Shown here: positions 1 to 9,403 of the stretch, one piece after another
Position numbering within the stretch: the stretch's first letter is position 1
Layout of the letters: every line of letters starts with the position of its first letter
DNA from: JBGVSA01 sp049840475
GTDB taxonomy: Bacteria > Pseudomonadota > Gammaproteobacteria > Burkholderiales > Rhodocyclaceae
Reading direction: 5' to 3'
Length of the DNA: 64,000 nt
NCBI GenBank assembly: GCA_049840475.1
Contig: JASGKX010000002.1
Span: 372,001 to 436,000 of the forward strand
Translations under genes and position numbers: made by a program
The notes under the pieces: generated by a model
What the model saw: only the letters and a program-made list of their open reading frames with translations
Databases searched by the model: none
Told to the model about the DNA's origin: nothing

Positions 1-22
1 GGGCACCCCATTCGAGAGGCAC

Positions 23-331
23 ATGATGAATCCCGAGCTGATACAACTGATTGCCCGCCTGAAGATTCGTCTCCGCCAGGATCAGAGCATTTCGCTGAAT
101 ACGCAAAGGTTCTTCGAGGACAGCGAATACGCTCACCAAGTGCTTGATCGCGCGGAAGAAAGCGAAGACATCGAACTGGTTTCGATGTCGCTGGAAATGC
201 GCAATCGCATGGGCTGGCTCGAATCCACGCCGACACATGCCAGCATCATGCCGCCTCCGTCGAATGCACCCGACAAGAACGCTCGCAGCACCACCGAGGG
301 GCGTTACAAGTTCGGCGCACGCGGCGGCTGA
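23..331 (+). CDS. Small conserved-type hypothetical protein, 102 aa
   Basis: I do not recognise a family. The protein is soluble and acidic in its first two thirds, with no signal peptide or membrane segment. The first 65 residues look helical, followed by a Pro/Ser/Asn-rich linker and a short basic Gly/Arg tail. A purine-rich ribosome-binding site (GAGAGG, 14-19) lies 3 bases before the first ATG and 6 before a second in-frame ATG at 26, so the second may be the true start. It converges on the aminopeptidase-like gene, and the two overlap by 28 bases at their 3' ends. It is judged real from the binding site and plausible codon use. Function unknown. Confidence 0.6.
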   Translation: MMNPELIQLIARLKIRLRQDQSISLNTQRFFEDSEYAHQVLDRAEESEDIELVSMSLEMRNRMGWLESTPTHASIMPPPSNAPDKNARSTTEGRYKFGARGG

Positions 332-1461
332 GTAACCCCCCGGGACGCAAACGCACGCTGCGCGTCTGCCAGGGCGGTGCGTCGATCGGGCTCTGGCAGC
401 GCGGAGATCGCTTTGACGCGCGCGTAAAAGCGCGGCAAGTCACCGCCCTCTTCCGCCAGCACGGCCGAAAAGCCAGGCACCAATCCACGATAGAGACCGA
501 TCGATGCCAGCGTGGCGTTATTGATGTCCTGCGCAAACCAGCGGTCGTAACCAGCGAATCCGGCCCAGCGTTCGTCGCGGATGCTCGCGTAGGTGGCGCC
601 GAGTTCGGCGATCAGCTCGCGCTTGCCGCGAGCCTTGTCCTCTTCGCAGACGGTACTGCCGTACAACGCCGCGAGTTTCTTACGGTAATCCAGCACCAGG
701 GCGGCGAAATCGTCGCGCCGGCGCTGCGATGCTTCGAACTGCACCAACATCTCCTCGCGCCCCGGCTGTGACAGCCAGCGCCGCACACCGGCCTCTTCCA
801 CAGTAGCGGCGAAGGACTCATTGAACTCGGTGTCGTTCTTCACGTAGAGCAATTGATGCGACAGCTCGTGGAAAATCAGCCGCGCCAGTTCGGGCTCGGG
901 CCAATGAATGAAGGTATTGAGCAGCGGGTCATTGAACCAGCCCAGCGTGGAATACGCGGGCACGCCGCCAACGTAGACATCCATGCCTTGCTGGCGCAAT
1001 TCATTGGCCTTGGCACGTGCATCGGCCTCCGAGAAAAACCCCAGATAGCTCACGCACCCCGCCACCGGCAGGCACCATTCGTGCGGCTGCATCGATAACG
1101 CCGGCGTAGCGAACACGTTCCATGCAACGTAGGGCCGCTCCAGGTCCGCATAACGCCGATAGCTGCCGTTGTCGGGCAAACCGAGTTCTGACGTAGCATA
1201 GGCCCGCAATTTTTCGGCCAGCGCCAAACGATCACGCAGATCGGCGCGGGTGCCATCGGCCCGCTCGACCGTGTGGGCATCCTGCGCACGCCACATCACG
1301 TCGATCTGGCCGCTCATCGCCTGCCAGTAGTAGCCGGGTCCCACGCCCGCGCATGCTGCGCACGCTAGCGCAGCGAGTACGGCCACGCCGCGTCCAGCGA
1401 TGTGTCGCACGCCGCAAAACTTGTCGCCACCCGGCGACGCCATGAAACGCTTGTTTTTCAT
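304..1461 (-). CDS. Putative aminopeptidase, HExxH metallopeptidase-like lipoprotein
   Basis: This 385-aa protein resembles the bacterial 'putative aminopeptidase' family (PF10023 type), which are predicted zinc peptidases of the cell envelope. The zinc signature HELSH is at about residues 198-202, followed by an Asn-Glu-Ser-Phe motif that probably supplies the third ligand. The N-terminus is basic and then hydrophobic (about 25-38), with Cys34 and Cys37 in lipobox-like settings, so export and lipidation are likely. A second possible start is Met7. There is no clear Shine-Dalgarno site. It is divergent from the bactofilin gene. The protease activity is inferred from the family; no substrate is known. 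Confidence 0.8.
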   Translation of the reverse strand: MKNKRFMASPGGDKFCGVRHIAGRGVAVLAALACAACAGVGPGYYWQAMSGQIDVMWRAQDAHTVERADGTRADLRDRLALAEKLRAYATSELGLPDNGSYRRYADLERPYVAWNVFATPALSMQPHEWCLPVAGCVSYLGFFSEADARAKANELRQQGMDVYVGGVPAYSTLGWFNDPLLNTFIHWPEPELARLIFHELSHQLLYVKNDTEFNESFAATVEEAGVRRWLSQPGREEMLVQFEASQRRRDDFAALVLDYRKKLAALYGSTVCEEDKARGKRELIAELGATYASIRDERWAGFAGYDRWFAQDINNATLASIGLYRGLVPGFSAVLAEEGGDLPRFYARVKAISALPEPDRRTALADAQRAFASRGVTQPPRAPNL

Positions 1462-1583
1462 TGGGTTAGCTAAAACCCCCTAAAAGGGCGACGCCGTCCG
1501 GCGACGCGATGTGTCGGCCTTAGGGCGCCGAGACATCGCCGTTTCAAACGCAAAACACTGTTTCACAAACGTTTTTTCCAAGC

Positions 1584-1599
1584 TGGCACGCAGGTTGCC
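1584..1599 (+). promoter_or_regulatory. Sigma-54 (RpoN) -24/-12 promoter for the bactofilin gene
   Basis: TGGCACGCAGGTTGCC matches the RpoN consensus TGGCACG-N4-TTGCW at every core base except the last, with the required GG-N10-GC spacing. Transcription would start near 1610, leaving about 45 bases of leader before the bactofilin start at 1655. An enhancer-binding activator would be needed; I did not identify its site upstream. Confidence 0.7.
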
Positions 1600-1654
1600 A
1601 TTAAGGCGGAGATGCGGCACGCCTTGCAGGCCGCGCGCCACCTTAGGAGAAAAC

Positions 1655-2245
1655 ATGTTCACGAAGCAGCAACCCGTCCTCAGCAAGAATCCGAACAACC
1701 TCTCCGACCGGTCGCCCCGCCCTGGCCAGCCTGGCGCGACGACATATCCGTCCGTACCGGGCAGCGATGTGCTCAAGTCAGAGAGCCGTCCGGAGCCGGT
1801 TGTTGCGCCCAGCCTACCGGAAACGCCCGTGGCAGCGGAACCGACGCTCGCGCAGGAGGCTGCAGAGCCGAGCGGCAGCCGGCTCATCGTTGGCCCTGAC
1901 GTCAAGCTCAAGGGCGCCGAAATTCTGGACTGCGACACGCTGATCGTGGAAGGCCGCGTCGAAGCGACCATGGACAGCCGCGTCATCCGTATCACCGAGC
2001 GCGGCGCATTCGCCGGCAAGGTGGGCATCGATATTGCTGAAGTCCACGGCGTGTTCGAAGGCGAACTCACGGCCCGCCAGCAACTGATCATTCATGCGAC
2101 CGGCCGCGTGAAAGGCAAGATCCGCTACGGCAAGCTGCTGATCGAATCAGGCGGCGTCATTTCGGGCGAGATCGAAGCCCTCGCGGACAGCAAGGACGAA
2201 CGCAACGCCAAGATCACGCCGCTGCTGAGTTCAGCGGCAGGCTGA
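1655..2245 (+). CDS. Bactofilin (polymer-forming cytoskeletal protein)
   Basis: Bactofilins are small beta-helical proteins that polymerise without nucleotide into membrane-associated filaments and position cell-wall or polar machinery. The 196-aa product has a disordered Pro/Ser/Glu-rich N-terminus (about 1-65) and then the bactofilin core (about 66-180), with repeated short Val/Ile-Gly strands such as GRVEAT, GAFAGKVG and GRVKGKI. The start is set by the binding site TAGGAGA (1644-1650) just before ATG 1655; the frame is open further upstream but lacks a binding site there. It is a single-gene unit with its own terminator. The sigma-54 promoter suggests regulated expression, perhaps with motility or envelope genes. 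Confidence 0.9.
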   Translation: MFTKQQPVLSKNPNNLSDRSPRPGQPGATTYPSVPGSDVLKSESRPEPVVAPSLPETPVAAEPTLAQEAAEPSGSRLIVGPDVKLKGAEILDCDTLIVEGRVEATMDSRVIRITERGAFAGKVGIDIAEVHGVFEGELTARQQLIIHATGRVKGKIRYGKLLIESGGVISGEIEALADSKDERNAKITPLLSSAAG

Positions 2246-2315
2246 CAAACAGATTCGCTGCGGCGCCGGTCGCGGCACTTCCTCCGTCGGGGCCCCTCAC
2301 CCCCCGACCCTTGCA

Positions 2316-2349
2316 GGCATGCGGTGTCCTCCCGCATGCCCTTTTTTTT
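2316..2349 (+). terminator. Rho-independent terminator of the bactofilin gene
   Basis: A perfect 9-bp stem (GGCATGCGG / CCGCATGCC) with a 7-base loop is followed by a run of eight T (2342-2349). Confidence 0.9.
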
Positions 2350-2544
2350 GCCCCGCCAACGAGCAAAAGATGCTCGGCACGACGCCACCAGGCTTGTCCA
2401 AACTTTCAACAATTGTGAATTTTTGACACGCCACCGTCTTCGGGCGACTACAACCTGCACGGCGAAATCAGCCGAAAAGCCAGACAACATGGGCTTCCCG
2501 TAAGGGCATATCGCCCCGCCGACTTTGTTTGATTTCTATCAATA

Positions 2545-2571
2545 TAAAGAAACGTAAGGTTACGTCGTTTA
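2545..2571 (+). promoter_or_regulatory. Possible sigma-28 (FliA) promoter of the chemoreceptor
   Basis: TAAAGAAA-N11-GTCGTTTA compares with the FliA consensus TAAAGTTT-N11-GCCGATAA. Five of eight bases match in each half at exact spacing, 58 bases before the chemoreceptor start. Chemoreceptors are common FliA targets, but the -10 half is poor. Confidence 0.3.
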
Positions 2572-2629
2572 GGAAATCCGTTCGCGACCGTTTGTGCACT
2601 AAGTCCTTCACGTCTTAGGTGTCACAACA

Positions 2630-4252
2630 ATGCTGTCTCGCCTCAGCCTCAGAACCAAAATGATGACCCTCGCCGCCGCCGCACTCATCGGCATGCTGGC
2701 GGTCGGGGTCATCGGTGCCATGTCGCAACGCTCGGCTTCCTACGATCAACGCATGCAGCTTTTGCGCTCGATCGTCGAAACCACCCGCACGCAGTTGATC
2801 CACTTTCAGAAGCAGGAGCAGGCCGGGGCGCTCAGCCGAGAAGCCGCTCAGACCCTGGCACGCGAATCGGTGCGCAACGCCCGCTATCTGGGCACCGAGT
2901 ACATCTTCATCTTCCGCAGTGACGGTGTGAACGTGCTGTTGCCGCCGCAGCCGGCGTCCGAAGGCACGCAGATGGGCGAAGCGAAGGACCCGGACGGGCG
3001 TCGCTACGTGGCCGACCTGCTTGCAGCCGGACAGCGCGGCGGCGGCTTCGTGCATTACAAGTTCCCGCACCCTGGCGGCACCGTGCCGGCGGCCAAGATT
3101 TCGTACGCTGAATCGATCCCCCAGTGGAACTGGGTCATCGGTACCGGCATGTATGTGGACGACGTTGACGCTGCCTTCCGTGCAGACCTGCTGCGCAACC
3201 TTGGCATCGTTCTGGTGCTGGCGCTGGGTGTGTTCGGGCTTGTATTCGTCGTCGGCCGCTCGGTGCTGCAACAAGTCGGTGGCGAACCTGCCAACGCGGT
3301 TGCCATCATGAAGCGCGTGGCTGAAGGCGATTTGCGCGCACAGGTTGCTGGCGCACCGGCCAACAGCATGCTGGGAGAACTGGGCGCGCTCATCGATCGT
3401 CTGCGTGACACGGTGCATGAGATCACCAGCGGCGCCGACCGTCTGGGCACCGCCGCACAGGAGATCAGCGTCACGTCGGCCAGCGTTGCCGACGGCGCGC
3501 ATCGCCAGTCGGATTCGACGCAGGCCATGGCGGCTGCGATGGAAGAGCTGACGGTCAGCATCGGCCACATCTCCGATCACGCAACCCAAACGGAGACGCA
3601 TGCCCGCGAAGCCGCGCGCCGCGCCATCGAAGGTCAGTCGCAGGTCAGCGAAGCCGCCACGCAGATGCGTGAGCTTTCTGGCGCCGTATCGGAAGCGAGC
3701 GAACGCATCGAAAGCCTGAGCCGCCGCGCCGCTGAAGTCGGCACAGTGACGGCATCGATCAAGGAAATTGCTGCACAGACCAACCTGCTCGCGCTGAACG
3801 CGGCCATCGAAGCCGCACGTGCCGGCGAAACGGGCCGCGGCTTTGCGGTCGTGGCCGATGAAGTGCGCAAGCTGGCCGAGCGTACGGCGCTCGCGACGGT
3901 CGAGATCGAATCGACACTGGGTGCGATCCAGTCGGAAACCACGGGTGCGGTCGACGCCATGGCGCAGGCTTCGCAGCGCGTGGCGCATAGCGTCACGGCT
4001 GCCGAACATTCGGCGACCGTCCTTCACCAGATCGCTGAGGGCGCGACGCGCGCGACCGAACTGGTGGCCGACGTGGCTGACTCGACCCGCGAACAAAGCT
4101 CGGCCAGCACGAGCCTTGCACAGCAGGTAGACCAGATCGCGCGGATGGTCGAAACGACCACGCAAGGCATGGACGAAACCGCCCACGCCACGCAAGAACT
4201 TGAGCAGGTCGCCAACCAGCTCAACGTCGTGGTGTCGCGCTTCCAGTACTAA
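2630..4252 (+). CDS. Methyl-accepting chemotaxis protein with Cache sensor
   Basis: This 540-aa transmembrane chemoreceptor should relay ligand binding in the periplasm to CheA/CheW. In order: TM1 (about 12-30), a periplasmic single-Cache (sCache_2-like) domain (about 35-185) with the typical DGVNVL and WNWVIGTGMYVDDV motifs, TM2 (about 190-212), HAMP (about 213-265) and the cytoplasmic methylation/signalling helices. The conserved hairpin tip reads IKEIAAQTNLLALNAAIEAA followed by RGFAVVADEVRKLAER. It ends in VVSRFQY, without a C-terminal CheR/CheB-binding pentapeptide. The ligand is unknown; organic acids are common for this Cache type (inference). It is monocistronic, followed by a large inverted repeat. 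Confidence 0.95.
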   Translation: MLSRLSLRTKMMTLAAAALIGMLAVGVIGAMSQRSASYDQRMQLLRSIVETTRTQLIHFQKQEQAGALSREAAQTLARESVRNARYLGTEYIFIFRSDGVNVLLPPQPASEGTQMGEAKDPDGRRYVADLLAAGQRGGGFVHYKFPHPGGTVPAAKISYAESIPQWNWVIGTGMYVDDVDAAFRADLLRNLGIVLVLALGVFGLVFVVGRSVLQQVGGEPANAVAIMKRVAEGDLRAQVAGAPANSMLGELGALIDRLRDTVHEITSGADRLGTAAQEISVTSASVADGAHRQSDSTQAMAAAMEELTVSIGHISDHATQTETHAREAARRAIEGQSQVSEAATQMRELSGAVSEASERIESLSRRAAEVGTVTASIKEIAAQTNLLALNAAIEAARAGETGRGFAVVADEVRKLAERTALATVEIESTLGAIQSETTGAVDAMAQASQRVAHSVTAAEHSATVLHQIAEGATRATELVADVADSTREQSSASTSLAQQVDQIARMVETTTQGMDETAHATQELEQVANQLNVVVSRFQY

Positions 4253-4280
4253 CCAGCCAGGGCGGCAGACAACGTCTGAG

Positions 4281-4310
4281 CGTACCGGTGGTGCAATTGC
4301 CACCGGTACG
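4281..4310. repeat. Perfect 11-bp inverted repeat between chemoreceptor gene and ettA
   Basis: CGTACCGGTGG (4281-4291), an 8-base spacer and CCACCGGTACG (4300-4310). It forms a strong hairpin 29 bases after the chemoreceptor stop. No T-run follows, so it is either a 3'-end stabilising or non-canonical terminator hairpin, or a protein-binding palindrome upstream of ettA. Confidence 0.7.
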
Positions 4311-4406
4311 TGCCCGCTTCCATGGCGGACTTGCCCCGCTGCAAGAGCAGGAACCTCGCCACGCAGGTATCCTTACGCCTTTGCAATCTGCTTGGCACAA
4401 GACCCC

Positions 4407-6071
<1,665 letters not shown>

Positions 6072-6442
6072 CACGGCTTCAGTCAAAAAACCCGCCTCCA
6101 TGGCGGGTTTTTTGTTGGTGGCCCACCGGCCGTTTGCACCCTTCCGCCGAACGCTGTCCAGTCGTCGTGCAAGCCAAGAGCGTTCAGTGCCCGTTCAGTT
6201 CATCGCATCGCCACCCTTCGGTCCTCGGTTGCCGGAGCCGCGCGGGAGAACGGCCAATCATCACACCCCAAAGAAAACTCTTATCGCACCATAATAATTT
6301 TCTAACGGCTCGACGGTGTCGCGGCGCTAACATTCTTGGGCGCCCGCGTGCGGAGCTCTTCCGTGCATCCAGGGCGCGCTAAATTTCTGCATTCCGCGCG
6401 CCGACCATCGTCTGTCCGGTTCCGGCGCGACGACAAAAACCA
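6072..6442. other. Intergenic region between ettA and sotB-like gene
   Basis: 371 bases. It carries the ettA terminator (6085-6113) and an AT-rich patch (about 6263-6305) that probably includes the promoter of the downstream efflux gene, although no clear -35/-10 pair stands out. No gene or RNA was recognised. Confidence 0.5.
6085..6113 (+). terminator. Rho-independent terminator of ettA
   Basis: An A-run, then CCCGCC / GGCGGG with a short loop, then a T-run (6108-6113). Confidence 0.9.
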
Positions 6443-7675
6443 ATGAACACCCCCGACACCTCCACCACGACAGCGTGGCTCAGGGTCATTGCCCTGGCAC
6501 TGTCCGCATTCATCTTCAATACGACCGAGTTCGTACCGGTCGGGCTGCTCAGCGACATCGCCTCGAGCTTTTCCATGGATGCCGCGCACACGGGTCTGAT
6601 GATCACGATCTACGCGTGGATCGTCACGCTCGCCTCGCTGCCGATGATGCTGGCTACCCGCAACATCGAGCGCAAGAAGCTGCTGCTGGGCACCTTCGCG
6701 CTCTTCATCGCCAGCCATGTACTGTCTGGCGTGGCCTGGAGCTTTACGACGCTGATGGTGTCGCGGCTGGGCATCGCGCTGGCGCACGCCGTGTTCTGGT
6801 CGATCACCGTGTCCCTGGCCGTGCGCGTAGCACCGCCCGGGAAGCAAGCACAGGCGTTGAGCCTGCTGTTGACGGGCACCGTGCTGGCGATGGTGGTGGG
6901 CGTGCCGCTGGGCCGCGTGCTGGGTCAGCATCTGGGCTGGCGCATCACTTTCCTGACCATCGGCGTTCTGGCCGTCCTGACGATGGTGGCGCTGTGGCGT
7001 CTGTTGCCCCTGCTGCCCAGTCGCCGTGCGGGCTCTTTCAGCAGCGTGCCGGTGCTGTTCCGCCGTGTGCGCCTGACGCGCCTGTACGTGCTGATCGCTG
7101 TGATCATCACGGCGCATTTCACGGCATACAGTTACATCGAGCCGTTCGTACAGAATGTCGCCGGCATGCAGGGCGATTTTGCGACCGTGTTCCTGCTGCT
7201 TTTCGGCGGCGCGGGCGTGCTCGGCAGCCTGGTGTTCAGCCATTTCGGTACGCGCCACCCGAGCTTGCTGGTGACGAGTGCAGTGACGGCACTCATGGCC
7301 TCCACCCTGCTGCTCGTGGCGGCTTCGACCATGCAGGCGTCACTCTCAGTCCTCGCTGTGGTGTGGGGCATGTCGATCATGGTCATCGGGCTGGGCATGC
7401 AGGTGAAGGTGCTCGAAGCGGCACCGGACGCGACCGACGTAGCCATGTCGCTGTTCTCAGGCATCTACAACATCGGCATCGGCGGCGGCGCATTGCTAGG
7501 CAACCAGGTCAGCATCCATTTCGGCATGGGCAACATCGGCTATGTCGCTGGTGCGCTGGCCGCGGCTGCGTTGGGTTGGTGCCTGCTCGTGTTCCGCCGC
7601 GAGATGTGCCTGCGGGCGCGCTGGCAACGGCAGTGGCGCGCGATGGGGCGGATGCTCGGTTCCAGAGCCTGCTGA
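6443..7675 (+). CDS. MFS sugar efflux transporter, SotB-like
   Basis: A 410-aa, 12-helix major facilitator of the DHA1 / sugar-efflux (SotB, YdeA, AraJ) type, expected to export sugars or small drugs from the cytoplasm by proton antiport. Helix 1 contains FIFNTTEFVPVGLL, the hallmark of this subfamily. Later family motifs are LMITIYAWIVTLASLP (helix 2 and loop) and GVPLGRVLGQHLGWR (motif C region, about 153-167). The C-terminus is a short basic cytoplasmic tail. No binding site is obvious before the ATG. It is a single-gene unit closed by a terminator. The real substrate is unknown. Confidence 0.88.
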   Translation: MNTPDTSTTTAWLRVIALALSAFIFNTTEFVPVGLLSDIASSFSMDAAHTGLMITIYAWIVTLASLPMMLATRNIERKKLLLGTFALFIASHVLSGVAWSFTTLMVSRLGIALAHAVFWSITVSLAVRVAPPGKQAQALSLLLTGTVLAMVVGVPLGRVLGQHLGWRITFLTIGVLAVLTMVALWRLLPLLPSRRAGSFSSVPVLFRRVRLTRLYVLIAVIITAHFTAYSYIEPFVQNVAGMQGDFATVFLLLFGGAGVLGSLVFSHFGTRHPSLLVTSAVTALMASTLLLVAASTMQASLSVLAVVWGMSIMVIGLGMQVKVLEAAPDATDVAMSLFSGIYNIGIGGGALLGNQVSIHFGMGNIGYVAGALAAAALGWCLLVFRREMCLRARWQRQWRAMGRMLGSRAC

Positions 7676-7687
7676 CAACCCAAACAG

Positions 7688-7713
7688 AAACGGCGCCTTG
7701 CGGCGCCGTTTTT
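7688..7713 (+). terminator. Rho-independent terminator of the sotB-like gene
   Basis: CGGCGCC / GGCGCCG stem with a four-base loop and a T5 tail. The A-run on the other side means it could also serve the opposing polygalacturonase gene. Confidence 0.85.
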
Positions 7714-7732
7714 CGTTGGCGTCGAACAATGC

Positions 7733-9244
7733 CTAGAGTGTGCCGCGCGTGCTAAGGCTTGCTGGTTTGTTCTTGGGCTCGATCACCACATTGGTCAGTG
7801 AGATCGTGCCGGAAGTCGCAATGACTTCGGTCGATTCAACGCCCTTGAACACGCAGTTGGACAGCTTGATCTGATCGATCTCCGCGCCGGGGAACGACAC
7901 GATGTACATGATGCGCGGCGCCGCACTTGCCGTGACCTTGTCCATCTGCACATTGCGTACGACCGGTTTGAAGTCCCCGTTGGCGCCCTCCTCGTACAGA
8001 AAGTCGATGGTGATGATCGCCTCGCTCACCTTCCCGACCGTCACATTGCGAACGAAGATGTTCTCCAATATGCCGCCGCGAACCGCGTTGTTCTTGAACC
8101 GCAGCACGCGGTCAAGGTTGGGGCTGTCCATGTTGCAGTCTTCGACGAACACGTTGCGAATGTGCCCGGAGCATTCGCTCCCGAGCACGACGCCGCCATG
8201 ACCATCCTTCATCTGGCAGCCGCGCACAATGATGTTTTCGGACGGCACGCCGACGCGCCGGCCATCGTTGTTCTTGCCGGACTTGATGGCGATGCAGTCG
8301 TCGCCCGTGTCGAACACGCAGTCTTCGATCAGCACGTCACGACAGGACTCGGGATCGCAACCGTCATTGTTCGGGCCGTGCGACACGATATTCACGCCGC
8401 GCACAGTCACGTTGCGCGAGAGCACGGGGTGGATTTCCCACATGGGCGACTGGCGGATCGAAACGTCTTCGATCAGCACGTTCTCGCAGCGATACGGCTG
8501 GATGAAGTTCGGCCGTAGAAAGTGCCCCGGCCCGAAGACACGCTCCGACACGGGCACGCCCTTGTTACCCATCTCGATGAGCTTCTTCTGATCAGGCAAT
8601 TGGCTGACTGGCGTGCCGTTGGCCTTCCATGCCCACCAGTTTGCGTTGGATGCCTGCCCATCGAGCGTGCCCTTGCCGGTGACAGCAATGTTGCGCTGCT
8701 CGTACGCGTAGATGAGGGGCGAGTAGTTCATGCACTCGATCCCCTCCCAGCGTGTGAATACCACCGGGTACTTGGCCGGATCGGTGTAGAACTTGAGAAC
8801 CGCGTCCGACTGAAGATGCAGGTTGACGTTGCTCTTCAAGAAAATCGCGCCAGTGATGAAGGTGCCATCGGGCACCACGACTCGGCCGCCGCCTGCCGCG
8901 CTGCATGCGTCGATCGCCTTGTTGATGGCCTCGGTAGCGTCCTGCTTGCCACCTTCGACAGCGCCGTAGTCCTTGATGTTGAAATCGCGCGCGGGGAACC
9001 CCGGCGGACGAATGCGCGCACGCACTTCAGAATATGACTCCCACCCAGTGACCTGAATGCTGCCGGCCTGCCCTGCCGGCGAGGACGCCCCGGTCACCGG
9101 CGTATCGGTTGATGCAGTGGCGCAGCCCTGCAACCCGAAAGTGGCACCCAGCGCTGTTGACAGTGCGGACAGCGAACCGAGTTTCAGAATATCGCGGCGT
9201 GAAAGCCGCATCCCCGTGTTGTTTTCGTCGAGCGGATTGGACAT
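7733..9244 (-). CDS. Glycoside hydrolase family 28 (polygalacturonase-like), Tat lipoprotein
   Basis: A 503-aa pectin-degrading enzyme of GH28, which hydrolyses alpha-1,4-galacturonan on a right-handed beta-helix. The N-terminus has a twin-arginine motif (SRRDILKLG, about 15-23), a hydrophobic stretch, and a lipobox ending at Cys41 (GLQGC), so Tat export and outer-face anchoring are predicted. Catalytic signatures are all present: NNDG (Asp294), TGDDC (Asp315, Asp316), DGHGG (His349) and RFKN. A Ser/Thr/Gly linker separates the signal from the enzyme (about residue 70). A second, divergent GH28 gene lies 8 kb away. Exo or endo action cannot be told from sequence. Confidence 0.9.
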   Translation of the reverse strand: MSNPLDENNTGMRLSRRDILKLGSLSALSTALGATFGLQGCATASTDTPVTGASSPAGQAGSIQVTGWESYSEVRARIRPPGFPARDFNIKDYGAVEGGKQDATEAINKAIDACSAAGGGRVVVPDGTFITGAIFLKSNVNLHLQSDAVLKFYTDPAKYPVVFTRWEGIECMNYSPLIYAYEQRNIAVTGKGTLDGQASNANWWAWKANGTPVSQLPDQKKLIEMGNKGVPVSERVFGPGHFLRPNFIQPYRCENVLIEDVSIRQSPMWEIHPVLSRNVTVRGVNIVSHGPNNDGCDPESCRDVLIEDCVFDTGDDCIAIKSGKNNDGRRVGVPSENIIVRGCQMKDGHGGVVLGSECSGHIRNVFVEDCNMDSPNLDRVLRFKNNAVRGGILENIFVRNVTVGKVSEAIITIDFLYEEGANGDFKPVVRNVQMDKVTASAAPRIMYIVSFPGAEIDQIKLSNCVFKGVESTEVIATSGTISLTNVVIEPKNKPASLSTRGTL

Positions 9245-9403
9245 CTTCGACTGCCTCCTCTTTTGCGATTGTCGTCAAACGAACAGCTACAAAAAGTCTG
9301 GCGCAGAAGGCAGCGACGAATCTCCCGGCTCGCCGCCCAAAAAAGATGTCTGACTATACCGACTAATTGCCTGATATTTCGGGCAACTAAAGGCAAACCC
9401 GCA

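Larger units (their letters stand above)
2246..2629. other. Intergenic region between bactofilin and chemoreceptor genes
   Basis: 384 bases without a gene. It holds the bactofilin terminator (2316-2349) and the chemoreceptor promoter region. The AT-rich stretch 2400-2580 contains a weak sigma-28-like match (2545-2571). No RNA gene or small ORF with a convincing binding site was seen. Confidence 0.6.

Noticed and set aside
2384..2425. Imperfect palindrome around CAATTG upstream of the chemoreceptor
   Set aside because: The arms do not align symmetrically; chance is likely in an AT-rich stretch.
2615..4303. Long open frame on the minus strand over the chemoreceptor gene (562 codons)
   Set aside because: It is the antisense shadow of a gene with strong domain support, and its His/Arg-rich sequence has no family character.
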